The notes beneath the pieces were generated by a model that searched no databases, was not told the origin of the DNA, and saw only the letters and a program-made list of their open reading frames with translations. The position numbers and the translations under genes are program-made. 28,380 bases of DNA from a virus. The DNA lies in IMG/VR virus record IMGVR_UViG_3300049456_000035, positions 1 through 28,380 of that record; one strand, given 5' to 3'. The stretch's first letter is position 1, and the number at the start of each line of letters is the position of its first letter. Below are positions 7,724-13,925 of the stretch, in pieces.

Positions 7724-7897
7724 ATGACCACACTTATACAATCTACATTTATTCTCTTGCTCTTTGTGCTCGTTCGCTCAGCAGATATCGCTATCAGTAG
7801 TGGTATTGCTCACGATACGATACGATGTATCATTTATGGCATTGTAGCAATATTGGCATTGATTGCCGTCGTGATTATGCTGATTGGGGTACGTTGA
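7724..7897 (+). CDS. small two-helix membrane protein
   Basis: A 57-residue protein with two hydrophobic segments, STFILLLFVLV (about 7-17) and IIYGIVAILALIAVVIMLIG (about 37-56), joined by a short polar linker. The ATG at 7724 follows GAGGAG with seven bases between, just after the preceding stop; an upstream in-frame start at 7706 is not needed. It sits between two paralogous soluble genes and is coupled to the second by a TGATG overlap. It could be a holin-like or superinfection-related membrane protein, but nothing specific supports this. Confidence 0.62.
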   Translation: MTTLIQSTFILLLFVLVRSADIAISSGIAHDTIRCIIYGIVAILALIAVVIMLIGVR

Positions 7898-8190
7898 TGG
7901 CAAAGATACCAATACCATTCAACAAACGCATACACATTGCAAACCAACCTCATCCCAAAGGTGGCTCTTTTACCAGCGTTACCGATGCTGATACGGGTGA
8001 AGCATTGCCGGGAATACTGAGTATCCTTATCAAAGTGCAGCCCGATGATATCGTTGTTGCAGATATCGCTTATGGAAATAGCGCTTTCCCTTGTATCTTG
8101 CGATGCCCGGTAACTGCAATCGATGTGACTATTTCCTCTGAGATATTGCCAGTGAGGAAGAGATGCGCGATGCTCTTTTTGCTTTTATAA
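7897..8190 (+). CDS. hypothetical protein, paralogue of the 7411 gene; possibly frameshifted
   Basis: A 97-residue protein sharing DA(E/D)TGE-x-(I/L)P, P-x-(E/D)-I-x-V-A and ID(I/V)T with the gene at 7411. The start at 7897 overlaps the previous stop as TGATG. The C-terminus ends in an odd hydrophobic run, RKRCAMLFLLL, while the other frame from about 8150 reads DIASEEEMRDALFAFINGKQ and continues open to 8342. This suggests either a real 28-base overlap with a separate gene or a one-base change that split a longer protein. Confidence 0.6.
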   Translation: MAKIPIPFNKRIHIANQPHPKGGSFTSVTDADTGEALPGILSILIKVQPDDIVVADIAYGNSAFPCILRCPVTAIDVTISSEILPVRKRCAMLFLLL

Positions 8191-8342
8191 ATGGCAAGCA
8201 GCAATTGTGTAGTCCACCGCAAGACGATGATAGCGATATTATCCTGAACGATGTCATTGCGGAATTATTGCTGGCTCGTCAATTGCTAGCCGAGATGCAA
8301 AACTTCTCGCAACTCTGGCTAGCAAAGTTGCCAAAGAGGTAA
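8163..8342 (+). CDS. 59-residue acidic hypothetical protein, or C-terminal half of a split gene
   Basis: This frame encodes MRDALFAFINGKQQLCSPPQ and continues with an acidic linker (DDDSDIILNDV) and a leucine-rich helix ending WLAKLPKR. GAGGAAG at 8154-8160 precedes the ATG, so it can be an independent small gene. It overlaps the 7897 gene by 28 bases, longer than the 1-11-base overlaps usual here, and its frame stays open upstream to a TGA near 8139, so it might instead be the displaced C-terminus of that protein. Confidence 0.5.
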   Translation: MRDALFAFINGKQQLCSPPQDDDSDIILNDVIAELLLARQLLAEMQNFSQLWLAKLPKR

Positions 8343-8347
8343 GAGTA

Positions 8348-8461
8348 ATGAAGAAGATCACATTCTCTGCTGCACTCTATTGCAGACGTTGTAATCTCGC
8401 ATTCGTGGCAAAAACCGCTAATCGATGCCAATGCAAAGTAGCTAAACCAACCAAACACTAA
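8348..8461 (+). CDS. 37-residue zinc-ribbon-like peptide
   Basis: This short frame encodes MKKITFSAALYCRRCNLAFV and a lysine-rich tail with CQC. The CxxC ... CxC arrangement over about 18 residues could hold a zinc ion. AGAGG at about 8335-8339 is correctly spaced from ATG 8348, and the gene follows the previous stop by five bases, both supporting translation. It is too short for a domain assignment. It closes the accessory cluster just before the scaffold gene. Confidence 0.5.
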   Translation: MKKITFSAALYCRRCNLAFVAKTANRCQCKVAKPTKH

Positions 8462-8473
8462 TTTTTATCATAC

Positions 8474-8490
8474 TACTCAATCATTGAGTA
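8474..8490. repeat. inverted repeat in the pre-scaffold gap
   Basis: TACTCAA-TCA-TTGAGTA is a perfect 7-bp inverted repeat with a three-base centre in the 69-base gap before the scaffold gene. No T-run follows, so it is more like a protein-binding operator or small RNA hairpin than a terminator. Confidence 0.5.
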
Positions 8491-8530
8491 TTCAGTATCA
8501 TTGACAATCATAAAAGGACAGTGTATCATT

Positions 8531-9187
8531 ATGACAATAGAACAAACCTCATCTATTCCTGGTGCGACACCTGAGAATGGATTGCCCGTGACGGGTACCC
8601 CCGCTTCAATTGGCGCGACGCCTGAGAAGTCAAACGCATCTTTGCTTGAGGAAGCGAATAGGCGGATTGCAGAGCTCGAAAAGAAACAATCAAACTCCAC
8701 TGAAGAACTTGAGCGGCATCGCAAGAATGCCAAGAAGCTTAGCGAATATGAAAAAGCTGAGCAAGAACGGCAACAAGCAGCACTCAGCGATGTGGAGAAG
8801 GCGAATGTACGCGCAACGGAAGCAGAACAGAAGATCCAGCATTATCAGCAACAACTTGTTACTACTCAGGTAGAATTAGCAGCACAACGCATGGGTATTA
8901 TTAACCCGGCACTTGCTGCACTTGCCATCGCGAACAAGTTGGACACAGGCGAAGATGGATTACCGACAAATATTGAGACTGCTCTTAAAGAGCTAATCAA
9001 GGATAATCCCTATCTCGTCGCCAAAGCTGAGGCTCCTGCTACGTCTCCTGAATTGCATACGACGCCACAACAGCAACAAGCTCCTGCAATACCCGCTATG
9101 AATCCAGGCCGCTCTAATCTGACCGCTCCTGGCACGCTACCCTCTGGCAAAGCAATGAAACTCACTGATGTTCAGTGGTCACGCTAG
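8531..9187 (+). CDS. capsid scaffolding protein
   Basis: A 218-residue protein immediately upstream of the major capsid gene, the standard place for the internal scaffold that directs procapsid assembly and is then lost. A proline- and glycine-rich N-terminus has two GATPE copies (about residues 11-33). Residues about 38-115 are a long charged coiled coil (LLEEANRRIAELEKKQ, then lysine/glutamate-rich helices). The tail is glutamine- and proline-rich and ends LTDVQWSR, which may contact capsid subunits. The layout resembles DUF4355/gp20-type scaffolds. ATG 8531 has a distant AAGGA 12 bases before it; TTG 8501 is an alternative. Its stop codon lies within a repeat that can fold with the capsid leader. 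Confidence 0.85.
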   Translation: MTIEQTSSIPGATPENGLPVTGTPASIGATPEKSNASLLEEANRRIAELEKKQSNSTEELERHRKNAKKLSEYEKAEQERQQAALSDVEKANVRATEAEQKIQHYQQQLVTTQVELAAQRMGIINPALAALAIANKLDTGEDGLPTNIETALKELIKDNPYLVAKAEAPATSPELHTTPQQQQAPAIPAMNPGRSNLTAPGTLPSGKAMKLTDVQWSR

Positions 9188-9195
9188 CCAGGAGT
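9185..9195 (+). repeat. first copy of TAGCCAGGAGT direct repeat (switch segment 1)
   Basis: TAGCCAGGAGT occurs here, including the scaffold stop codon, and again at 9224-9234 before the capsid start. The CCAGGAGT part can pair with ACTCCTGG at 9207-9214, competing with the longer hairpin that masks the capsid ribosome-binding site. Confidence 0.75.
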
Positions 9196-9200
9196 AGATG

Positions 9201-9240
9201 TAAAAGACTCCTGGTAGAACAAATAGCCAGGAGTCTTTTA
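9201..9240 (+). terminator. terminator-like hairpin covering the capsid ribosome-binding site
   Basis: TAAAAGACTCCTGG (9201-9214) and CCAGGAGTCTTTTA (9227-9240) are perfect 14-bp inverted arms around a 12-base loop. A GC-rich core with an A-run on one side and TTTTATT on the other is the form of a bidirectional intrinsic terminator. The second arm also contains AGGAG (9229-9233), the Shine-Dalgarno of the major capsid gene, whose ATG is two bases after the arm. The hairpin could therefore reduce transcription, translation or both, or be an RNase III processing site. Sequence shows the structure; the mechanism is inferred. Confidence 0.8.
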
Positions 9241-9242
9241 TT

Positions 9243-10253
9243 ATGGCAATATCCACAAGTGCGGTGAGTTTGGCCGATTACGCTCTAAATAGCAATTCGC
9301 CAACCGTTCGCGCTATTACTTATAGCTTGATCGATAATGGTTCGGTCATTCAAGATCTTCCACTGGTCACGCAGAAGAGCATGATTGCTAACGGCGTGAG
9401 GTTCGAGGGCAACTTACCAACCGTCTCATGGGCCGCATTGAATGCTGAAGGTGTTACCACGAAGGGTACGCCGACCGCTTATAGTGAGCAAGTTTACCTC
9501 ATTCGTAACTATATCGACGTAGATAAAATCTTCGTCGAGGACATCAATGCTATCGTTGATCCGCGCGCTGCACAGGTTGGAGCGTACACCAAATCTCTCA
9601 CCTATGATTTCAACTACAAATTCCTGAAGAATGACCATGGTACTGGCGACGTTAATGCGCCGGTCGGGCTGCGATACCGCATTGATAATGGCGCTACCTT
9701 TGGCGTCCGTTCGGAAAACAAAATTGATGGTGGAGCGGTAGACTTGACCCAGGCGGCGGCTACCCAGGCCACAGCCAATAAGTTTATTGAGCTTCTTGAT
9801 CAGCTTTTGTGGAGCGTGAATAGCCCAGAGGGAACGGGCGTCATCTTGTACATGAACGAAGTGATGAAACGGCGCTTCGCCTTCGTGGTGAGGTTGATGG
9901 GTACCTCCGGTGGTTTCTCCATTATGACCGATCAATTCGGACGAAGCATCCAAATGTACAAGGGTGCTCAGATCAGAGATATCGGATACAAGCAGGATCA
10001 AAGCACGCGTATCATCACCGTTACCGAGACCTCCACAGGTGCCGCCGATACCGGATCTACTTATACCTCAATTTACGCCGTCAATTTCGGGACCGATTTC
10101 TTTTTCGGATGGCAGTTCTCCGAACCTAATTTCAATGATCTGGGACTCATCAATAATGGCGTGATCTATCGAATCGCTATTGACTGGAGTGTCGGGCTCA
10201 TGAATTCGAGTACCCGCTCTATTGCACGCCTCTATGGTATCAAACTCAGCTAA
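9243..10253 (+). CDS. major capsid protein, HK97 fold
   Basis: A 336-residue major head subunit, identified by its place directly after the scaffold and by a sequence typical of GP7-like/HK97-fold capsid proteins. It has a conserved-looking N-terminal region with LIDNGSVIQDLPLVTQKSM, a YLIRNYIDVDKIFVED segment, a helical spine around residues 175-195, a P-domain-like NEVMKRRFAFVVRLMG, and a C-terminal GVIYRIAIDWSVGLM sequence. There is no N-terminal protease-cleavage delta domain, consistent with a separate scaffold. The ATG at 9243 uses AGGAG within the hairpin described upstream. This should be the most abundant virion protein, so a repressive leader is surprising. Confidence 0.9.
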   Translation: MAISTSAVSLADYALNSNSPTVRAITYSLIDNGSVIQDLPLVTQKSMIANGVRFEGNLPTVSWAALNAEGVTTKGTPTAYSEQVYLIRNYIDVDKIFVEDINAIVDPRAAQVGAYTKSLTYDFNYKFLKNDHGTGDVNAPVGLRYRIDNGATFGVRSENKIDGGAVDLTQAAATQATANKFIELLDQLLWSVNSPEGTGVILYMNEVMKRRFAFVVRLMGTSGGFSIMTDQFGRSIQMYKGAQIRDIGYKQDQSTRIITVTETSTGAADTGSTYTSIYAVNFGTDFFFGWQFSEPNFNDLGLINNGVIYRIAIDWSVGLMNSSTRSIARLYGIKLS

Positions 10254-10254
10254 T

Positions 10255-10267
10255 TGGCATAATGCCA
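10255..10267 (+). other. short hairpin after the capsid gene
   Basis: TGGCA-TAA-TGCCA, a 5-bp stem with a three-base loop, lies immediately after the capsid stop codon and before the next ribosome-binding site AAAGG. It is short and lacks a U-run, so it is more likely an mRNA end or processing structure than a terminator. Chance is possible. Confidence 0.4.
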
Positions 10268-10281
10268 GAAAGGTTTCGATT

Positions 10282-10680
10282 ATGCCAAGCGATGCAAATA
10301 TTACTCTTGCTGCACAAGCAACCGTTACCGCTACCACGAATGGTACTGCTGTAATTCTTGCGGGTGGTACGCCTCGTCGGGGGCTTGTTGCGCGGGTAAT
10401 CTATAGTGCTGCTCTCAATACATCCGCGTCGGATACAATTACCTTCAGCTTGGATGTATGCTACGATGGAGTTCCTACCACATGGTACGCCGACTTTGTA
10501 GCACCCACGATCACTCTTACCACGACAGCCCAGTCAGGAGAGATCTTCATCCCGTTCTCAATTTCTCCTACCAGTGTTGCAAACGGCACTCAAGTTCGCC
10601 TTACCTGCAAGTTCTCTGCTGATAGCACCCATGGTAACACTATCAAGTACGGTGGCGATATCCTAGCATCCCGCCCATAA
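10282..10680 (+). CDS. putative capsid decoration or head accessory protein
   Basis: A 132-residue beta-rich protein (ITLAAQATVTATTNGTAVIL, with a later DTITFSLDVCYDG). It has no membrane segment or catalytic motif. The composition, rich in threonine, alanine and serine, and its place directly after the major capsid gene fit a head decoration or fibre protein, but I recognise no specific family. ATG 10282 is chosen because AAAGG lies seven bases before it; the in-frame ATGs at 10222 and 10234 fall inside the capsid gene and lack such a site. Confidence 0.6.
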   Translation: MPSDANITLAAQATVTATTNGTAVILAGGTPRRGLVARVIYSAALNTSASDTITFSLDVCYDGVPTTWYADFVAPTITLTTTAQSGEIFIPFSISPTSVANGTQVRLTCKFSADSTHGNTIKYGGDILASRP

Positions 10681-10699
10681 CTGAAAGGAGGCGTACGCA

Positions 10700-11308
10700 A
10701 TGACTGTTCGATCTACGATGAGCGCGATCATAGCACGCGTGCGCATCCTCGTGAACGATCCGGCTGGAGGATCACAACAATTTACCGACCAAATTATCCA
10801 GGACGTTTTAGACTCGACTCGTCAGGATACGAACTATCTTTCCTTGCGACCTTACCCGACCTATAGCGGCGCGTCCATTCTTTACTTGGACTACTACGCG
10901 GAACAGGGAGACTGGGAAGATAATGCTACATTCTGGCAATATCGCACGACGCAGAAGACACCATCAGCAAGTGAACCAATTGTAGGACACTGGACATTTG
11001 CGGTTACAACGCTTCCGCCCGTGTATCTGCAAGGTTCCACCTACGACGTGTATCGTACGTCCGCTGACCTGCTAGAACGCTTAGCGGCTCAATGGACGAT
11101 GGCCTACAACGTCAATGTCGATGGTCAAAGCCTGCAACGCTCTCAAGTCATGCCTGCATTGCTCACGCTGGCTACTAGTTATCGCAAGAAGCAACGAGCG
11201 CATCAGATTAGTTTCACGCGTGGTGATATCGCCGATGCTCCCTATGGCGATAGACTCAATGGGGTTTCAGAGCTTGATTATATGTCTAGCGGCGATCCAG
11301 GGAGGTAG
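10700..11308 (+). CDS. head-tail adaptor/connector protein
   Basis: A 202-residue protein in the position of the first connector (SPP1 gp15 / HK97 gp6-like), the ring that attaches to the portal after DNA packaging. The N-terminal helices (MSAIIARVRILVNDPAGGSQ, then FTDQIIQDVLDSTR) match the helical bundle seen in such adaptors; helices in the C-terminal half (SADLLERLAAQWTMAYNV) complete it. An unusually large beta-like middle (about residues 50-115) separates these parts. AAAGGAGG precedes ATG 10700. Assignment is by gene order and the N-terminal pattern. Confidence 0.78.
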   Translation: MTVRSTMSAIIARVRILVNDPAGGSQQFTDQIIQDVLDSTRQDTNYLSLRPYPTYSGASILYLDYYAEQGDWEDNATFWQYRTTQKTPSASEPIVGHWTFAVTTLPPVYLQGSTYDVYRTSADLLERLAAQWTMAYNVNVDGQSLQRSQVMPALLTLATSYRKKQRAHQISFTRGDIADAPYGDRLNGVSELDYMSSGDPGR

Positions 11309-11311
11309 CGT

Positions 11312-11686
11312 ATGCCAACGATGAAACCTATCTCTGCTAGTGAGTTAGCAGGCTTGCGTACTGAAGTGGCTGCTGTAGCATGTGACACCTCGTGCATCGT
11401 CAAACGTCCAGTATTGACGCCTGACGGTCGCCTGAGCAACACTTCAACACCCTCGACTATCACCACTGTCAACGTCGGCATGAAGCAGCCTACAGCCGCG
11501 CAATGCGCATTGTTTGCTAGCAAGATAGGTAACTCTGTTGCTTGGCAGATCAAGTTCCCGGTAGGAACGGACGTGAAAAGTGGCGATCATTTAGTGATTG
11601 GTAGCAGTGAAATGGTTGTCGAGGCCGATCTCTCACCACAAAGCTATAGCACGCTCAATACTTACCTCGTGGTGGTAATCAAATGA
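11312..11686 (+). CDS. head closure/stopper protein
   Basis: A 124-residue protein in the place of the head-closure protein (SPP1 gp16-like), which plugs the connector after packaging and receives the tail. The C-terminal half has the small beta-barrel pattern of this family: KSGDHLVIGSSEMVVEADLS followed by a YLVVVIK strand. GGGAGG lies before ATG 11312, and the TGA overlaps the next gene as ATGA. Sequence similarity is modest to the eye and the call depends mostly on order. Confidence 0.7.
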   Translation: MPTMKPISASELAGLRTEVAAVACDTSCIVKRPVLTPDGRLSNTSTPSTITTVNVGMKQPTAAQCALFASKIGNSVAWQIKFPVGTDVKSGDHLVIGSSEMVVEADLSPQSYSTLNTYLVVVIK

Positions 11687-12108
11687 GTGCAAACGAGGTT
11701 GATCTTGGCTTTCAGTACTTTGCTAGTAAGCTATCCAGCGATAGCACGCTGCTAGGTTGCGCTCCTGGTGGTGGATATCGCACGCTAGCAGCTACAACTA
11801 CGCTCACACCATATTGGATAGCGATCTTCATGGCTGGCACGACTACAACGAACTTTGGAGGCGTACGAGGCTATGTTTCATTGCTCTACCAGGTCAAAGC
11901 GGTTGGGCCTGCTAGCGTTACTGGTCAGATCGCTAATGCTGCTGCAAGAATTGATACGCTCATCACAAGCGCAACTCAGCAAGCGGTAACAGGTGGCATT
12001 ATCAAATCTTGTATACAGACGCAACCAATCGAGATGGATGAATTGGTCGTAAAAGAAACCTGGACGAACCTGGGTGGGTTATATCGGCTCATGATCACGG
12101 CAACTTAG
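11683..12108 (+). CDS. tail terminator/completion protein
   Basis: A 141-residue protein between head closure and the gp10-like gene. The N-terminal segment VDLGFQYFASKLSSDSTLLG resembles the start of tail terminator proteins (lambda gpU / SPP1 gp17-like), which cap the tail tube and join it to the head. A central beta-sheet (RGYVSLLYQVKAVGP) and helix (IANAAARIDTLITSA) also fit that fold. The ATGA overlap at 11683 marks the start. The exchange of roles with the next gene is possible because both are small tail-completion proteins. Confidence 0.68.
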   Translation: MSANEVDLGFQYFASKLSSDSTLLGCAPGGGYRTLAATTTLTPYWIAIFMAGTTTTNFGGVRGYVSLLYQVKAVGPASVTGQIANAAARIDTLITSATQQAVTGGIIKSCIQTQPIEMDELVVKETWTNLGGLYRLMITAT

Positions 12109-12118
12109 GAGTATCGAG

Positions 12119-12460
12119 ATGGCAGAAGTTATTTGGGAAGGGCTAGATACATTCATAGCAAAGATGGAAACCATGAATGCGACGGTACCCGAAAAAGCTG
12201 GCGAGATTATGCAAGAGATCGGTACTGAGGCAAAAGATTTGATGGATGCTGGCACGCCTGTCGATACTGGCGAACTGAAATCACACAATCAGCTTGAGGC
12301 GGAGGGTACAGGTTTCACGCTCACAAATGATAGTGATCACGCTATCTACCTAGAGCTAGGAACTCGCTTTCAACCTGCTCAGCCCTTCCTAGCCCCAGCC
12401 GTAGAGGAGGCGGCTAATCAGATGGCGGAAAAATTGCCAAAGGTGTTTGAAGAATTTTAG
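12119..12460 (+). CDS. HK97 gp10-like tail-completion protein
   Basis: A 113-residue protein with the clear HK97-gp10 pattern: TPVDTGELKSHNQLEAEGTG around residues 47-66 and the signature YLELGTRFQPAQPFLAPAVE around residues 79-98. These proteins act in head-tail joining. The ATG at 12119 follows GGAG in the preceding stop region. The last 47 bases overlap, on the opposite strand, the 3' end of the nuclease gene, but the C-terminus looks natural, so the inserted gene has not obviously truncated it. Confidence 0.85.
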   Translation: MAEVIWEGLDTFIAKMETMNATVPEKAGEIMQEIGTEAKDLMDAGTPVDTGELKSHNQLEAEGTGFTLTNDSDHAIYLELGTRFQPAQPFLAPAVEEAANQMAEKLPKVFEEF

Positions 12461-13430
12461 TGAGTCGGTTTTCTAGTCGGTTTTGTGAACGTTGATCAAA
12501 GAAACCTAGTCCAAATTCAATGAGAGGGTATTGATGTTGAGCGTAAAGTTGGCATTTGTGTTTGCGTCTGTGTTGGTATTTGGGATCATTAGCAACTCCC
12601 CATATCTCGATATACCATCCATTGGCAAAAAAATCAGCTTTAAAGCGTTTGTCGCATGGCAATGGGGGCTCATACACGTGAGGAATATTATGAGCAAACA
12701 GCCAATTATCGACACGCTGCTCATAAACAGATCGTACCATATGCCCATCTTGGCACAGGTATCGTTGGCCGTTGTTCCATCCATCCGGTTTAACCTGAAT
12801 ACCATACTCGTTACACAGTTTACTTATACGACTACCGGAAACGCCAAAGATATCGCCGATGAGATCCAAGGACATCCCGCTTTCATACAATCCTGCAAGT
12901 TCTTCTTTTTCTGGCATTATGGGATTATTTCCCTTATAGCGAGTATCCCAAATGGCCGCATGGGGCATGTTGTGCCTTATAAGCCAGTGGTAAACAGCCG
13001 ATCCTGTAACACTAAACATTTCGCCGATCTCTCGATAAGAGAGGTGCTTTTCATGGACAAGATGATACAACTGCTCCTTTGTTGGCTCTTGAATACCAAG
13101 ATTAAGCAACCCACGCCTAGCAGGTCGGATCGAGATATCATACTCAATCAACCAGCGTCTAACCTCAGTCTTACTTACATCAAACATGCTACCAATCTGA
13201 CGTGTGGTCATTCGCTTAGCAAGGTAAAGTTCCTCCAATTGTGCTTTCTTAGGTTGAAATGTCTGTCGTATCACTTTTGCCAGAGAACTTTTAGGAAGGC
13301 GTTTGATGCCATAGTCTTTCATCCAACCACCTATAGTAGCTTGATGTACCCCAAATTGTTGAGCAATTTCTTCCTGAGTCAAACGCTCAACTTCATACAG
13401 ATGTTTAAGTGTCTCAATACTAGGTTTCAT
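12414..13430 (-). CDS. four-HTH repeat nuclease, homing-endonuclease-like
   Basis: A 338-residue protein and the only minus-strand gene. Four helix-turn-helix modules of about 45-55 residues lie at roughly 5-42, 63-98, 117-152 and 173-210, each with a pattern like LTQEEIAQQFGVHQATIGGW. The C-terminal domain (about 225-325) looks like a PD-(D/E)xK-type nuclease: an upstream E237 in SVYEQ, D266 in RFKADFF, E275 in YIEIWG, then basic residues YQHRRKHK and a LIEFG strand. It splits the gp10-like and tail tube genes, which are normally adjacent. It has its own promoter and GAGG ribosome-binding site. A free-standing homing endonuclease is the best reading; a host-type regulator or defence nuclease is possible. 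Confidence 0.8.
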   Translation of the reverse strand: MKPSIETLKHLYEVERLTQEEIAQQFGVHQATIGGWMKDYGIKRLPKSSLAKVIRQTFQPKKAQLEELYLAKRMTTRQIGSMFDVSKTEVRRWLIEYDISIRPARRGLLNLGIQEPTKEQLYHLVHEKHLSYREIGEMFSVTGSAVYHWLIRHNMPHAAIWDTRYKGNNPIMPEKEELAGLYESGMSLDLIGDIFGVSGSRISKLCNEYGIQVKPDGWNNGQRYLCQDGHMVRSVYEQRVDNWLFAHNIPHVYEPPLPCDKRFKADFFANGWYIEIWGVANDPKYQHRRKHKCQLYAQHQYPLIEFGLGFFDQRSQNRLENRLTKILQTPLAIFPPSD

Positions 13431-13458
13431 GCGCTTTTATCCTCACTTATTTTTACCT

Positions 13459-13487
13459 ATTATACATGTTTAGTTGGGAACATGCAA
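13459..13487 (-). promoter_or_regulatory. sigma-70-type promoter of the nuclease gene with an internal inverted repeat
   Basis: On the minus strand TTGCAT (13487-13482), a 17-base spacer and TATAAT (13464-13459) form a near-consensus promoter about 30 bases upstream of the nuclease ATG. The spacer and -35 edge hold CATGTT ... AACATG (13465-13484), a 6-bp inverted repeat that could be an operator. This gives the nuclease expression independent of the late operon. Confidence 0.7.
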
Positions 13488-13522
13488 TATGTAAATGAGG
13501 CGATTTCAGACAGGAGAACGAT

Positions 13523-13909
13523 ATGTCATATCCAACGGCTGGTGTTGGTGGAAGTATCACAGTAGGATCGACGGTGGCCGCCAATCTCGATAAATGGCAA
13601 CTTACGCAAAAGGCGATGGTCAAAGATACTACCTCATTTGGTGCTAGCGGTTCCTGGCAGGCAAATACCACTACTATCAAAGATTGGTCGGCCAAGATGG
13701 ACGGACGTGCTGATCCATCAGACACAAACGGTCAACTTGTGCTCATCAACGGCCTGGGCTCAACCGTCACTCTCAAGTTTAGTGTCGATGGTACGCACTA
13801 TTGGAGTGGTAGTGCAATCGTGGTTGGTGTCAATCCGAAAGCCGATGCGAACGATGTAGTGACTGTGCAGTACGACGTAACCGGCACTGGGGCTCTCTCA
13901 TTTACCTAA
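13523..13909 (+). CDS. tail tube protein (short paralogue)
   Basis: A 128-residue protein, probably a tail tube subunit. The stretch KWQLTQKAMVKDTTSFGASG and the later VNPKADANDVVTVQYDVTG recur, altered, in the next gene as QWALTQKALVKNTTCFQATG and ANPQSDANDVEKQVFDFT, so the two are tandem paralogues. The small beta-sandwich with alternating strands fits tube proteins that stack as hexamer rings. AGGAG precedes ATG 13523. The gene lies just beyond the inserted nuclease, where the tail tube gene is expected. Confidence 0.72.
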   Translation: MSYPTAGVGGSITVGSTVAANLDKWQLTQKAMVKDTTSFGASGSWQANTTTIKDWSAKMDGRADPSDTNGQLVLINGLGSTVTLKFSVDGTHYWSGSAIVVGVNPKADANDVVTVQYDVTGTGALSFT

Positions 13910-13925
13910 GAGGAGGTAGCATACT

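Noticed and set aside
8501-8529. TTGACA-N17-TATCAT, a good sigma-70-like promoter before the scaffold gene
   Set aside because: Transcription would begin at about 8536, after the scaffold ATG at 8531, so it would not make a usable full message. Kept only as a possible chance match or a promoter for downstream genes.
9426-10001. 191-residue minus-strand open frame within the capsid gene
   Set aside because: It lies wholly inside the major capsid gene, has no domain or ribosome-binding site, and looks like a codon-bias shadow.
12463-12484. AGTCGGTTTT direct repeat as a target-site duplication of the inserted gene
   Set aside because: Both copies lie together at one end and inside the nuclease coding sequence (NRLENRLT), not flanking the insertion, so they do not mark insertion ends.
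12531-13565. Long + strand open frame of 344 residues opposite the nuclease gene
   Set aside because: It mirrors the minus-strand gene, which has repeated HTH modules, nuclease motifs, promoter and ribosome-binding site. The + strand product has no recognisable domain and its end runs into the tail tube gene.
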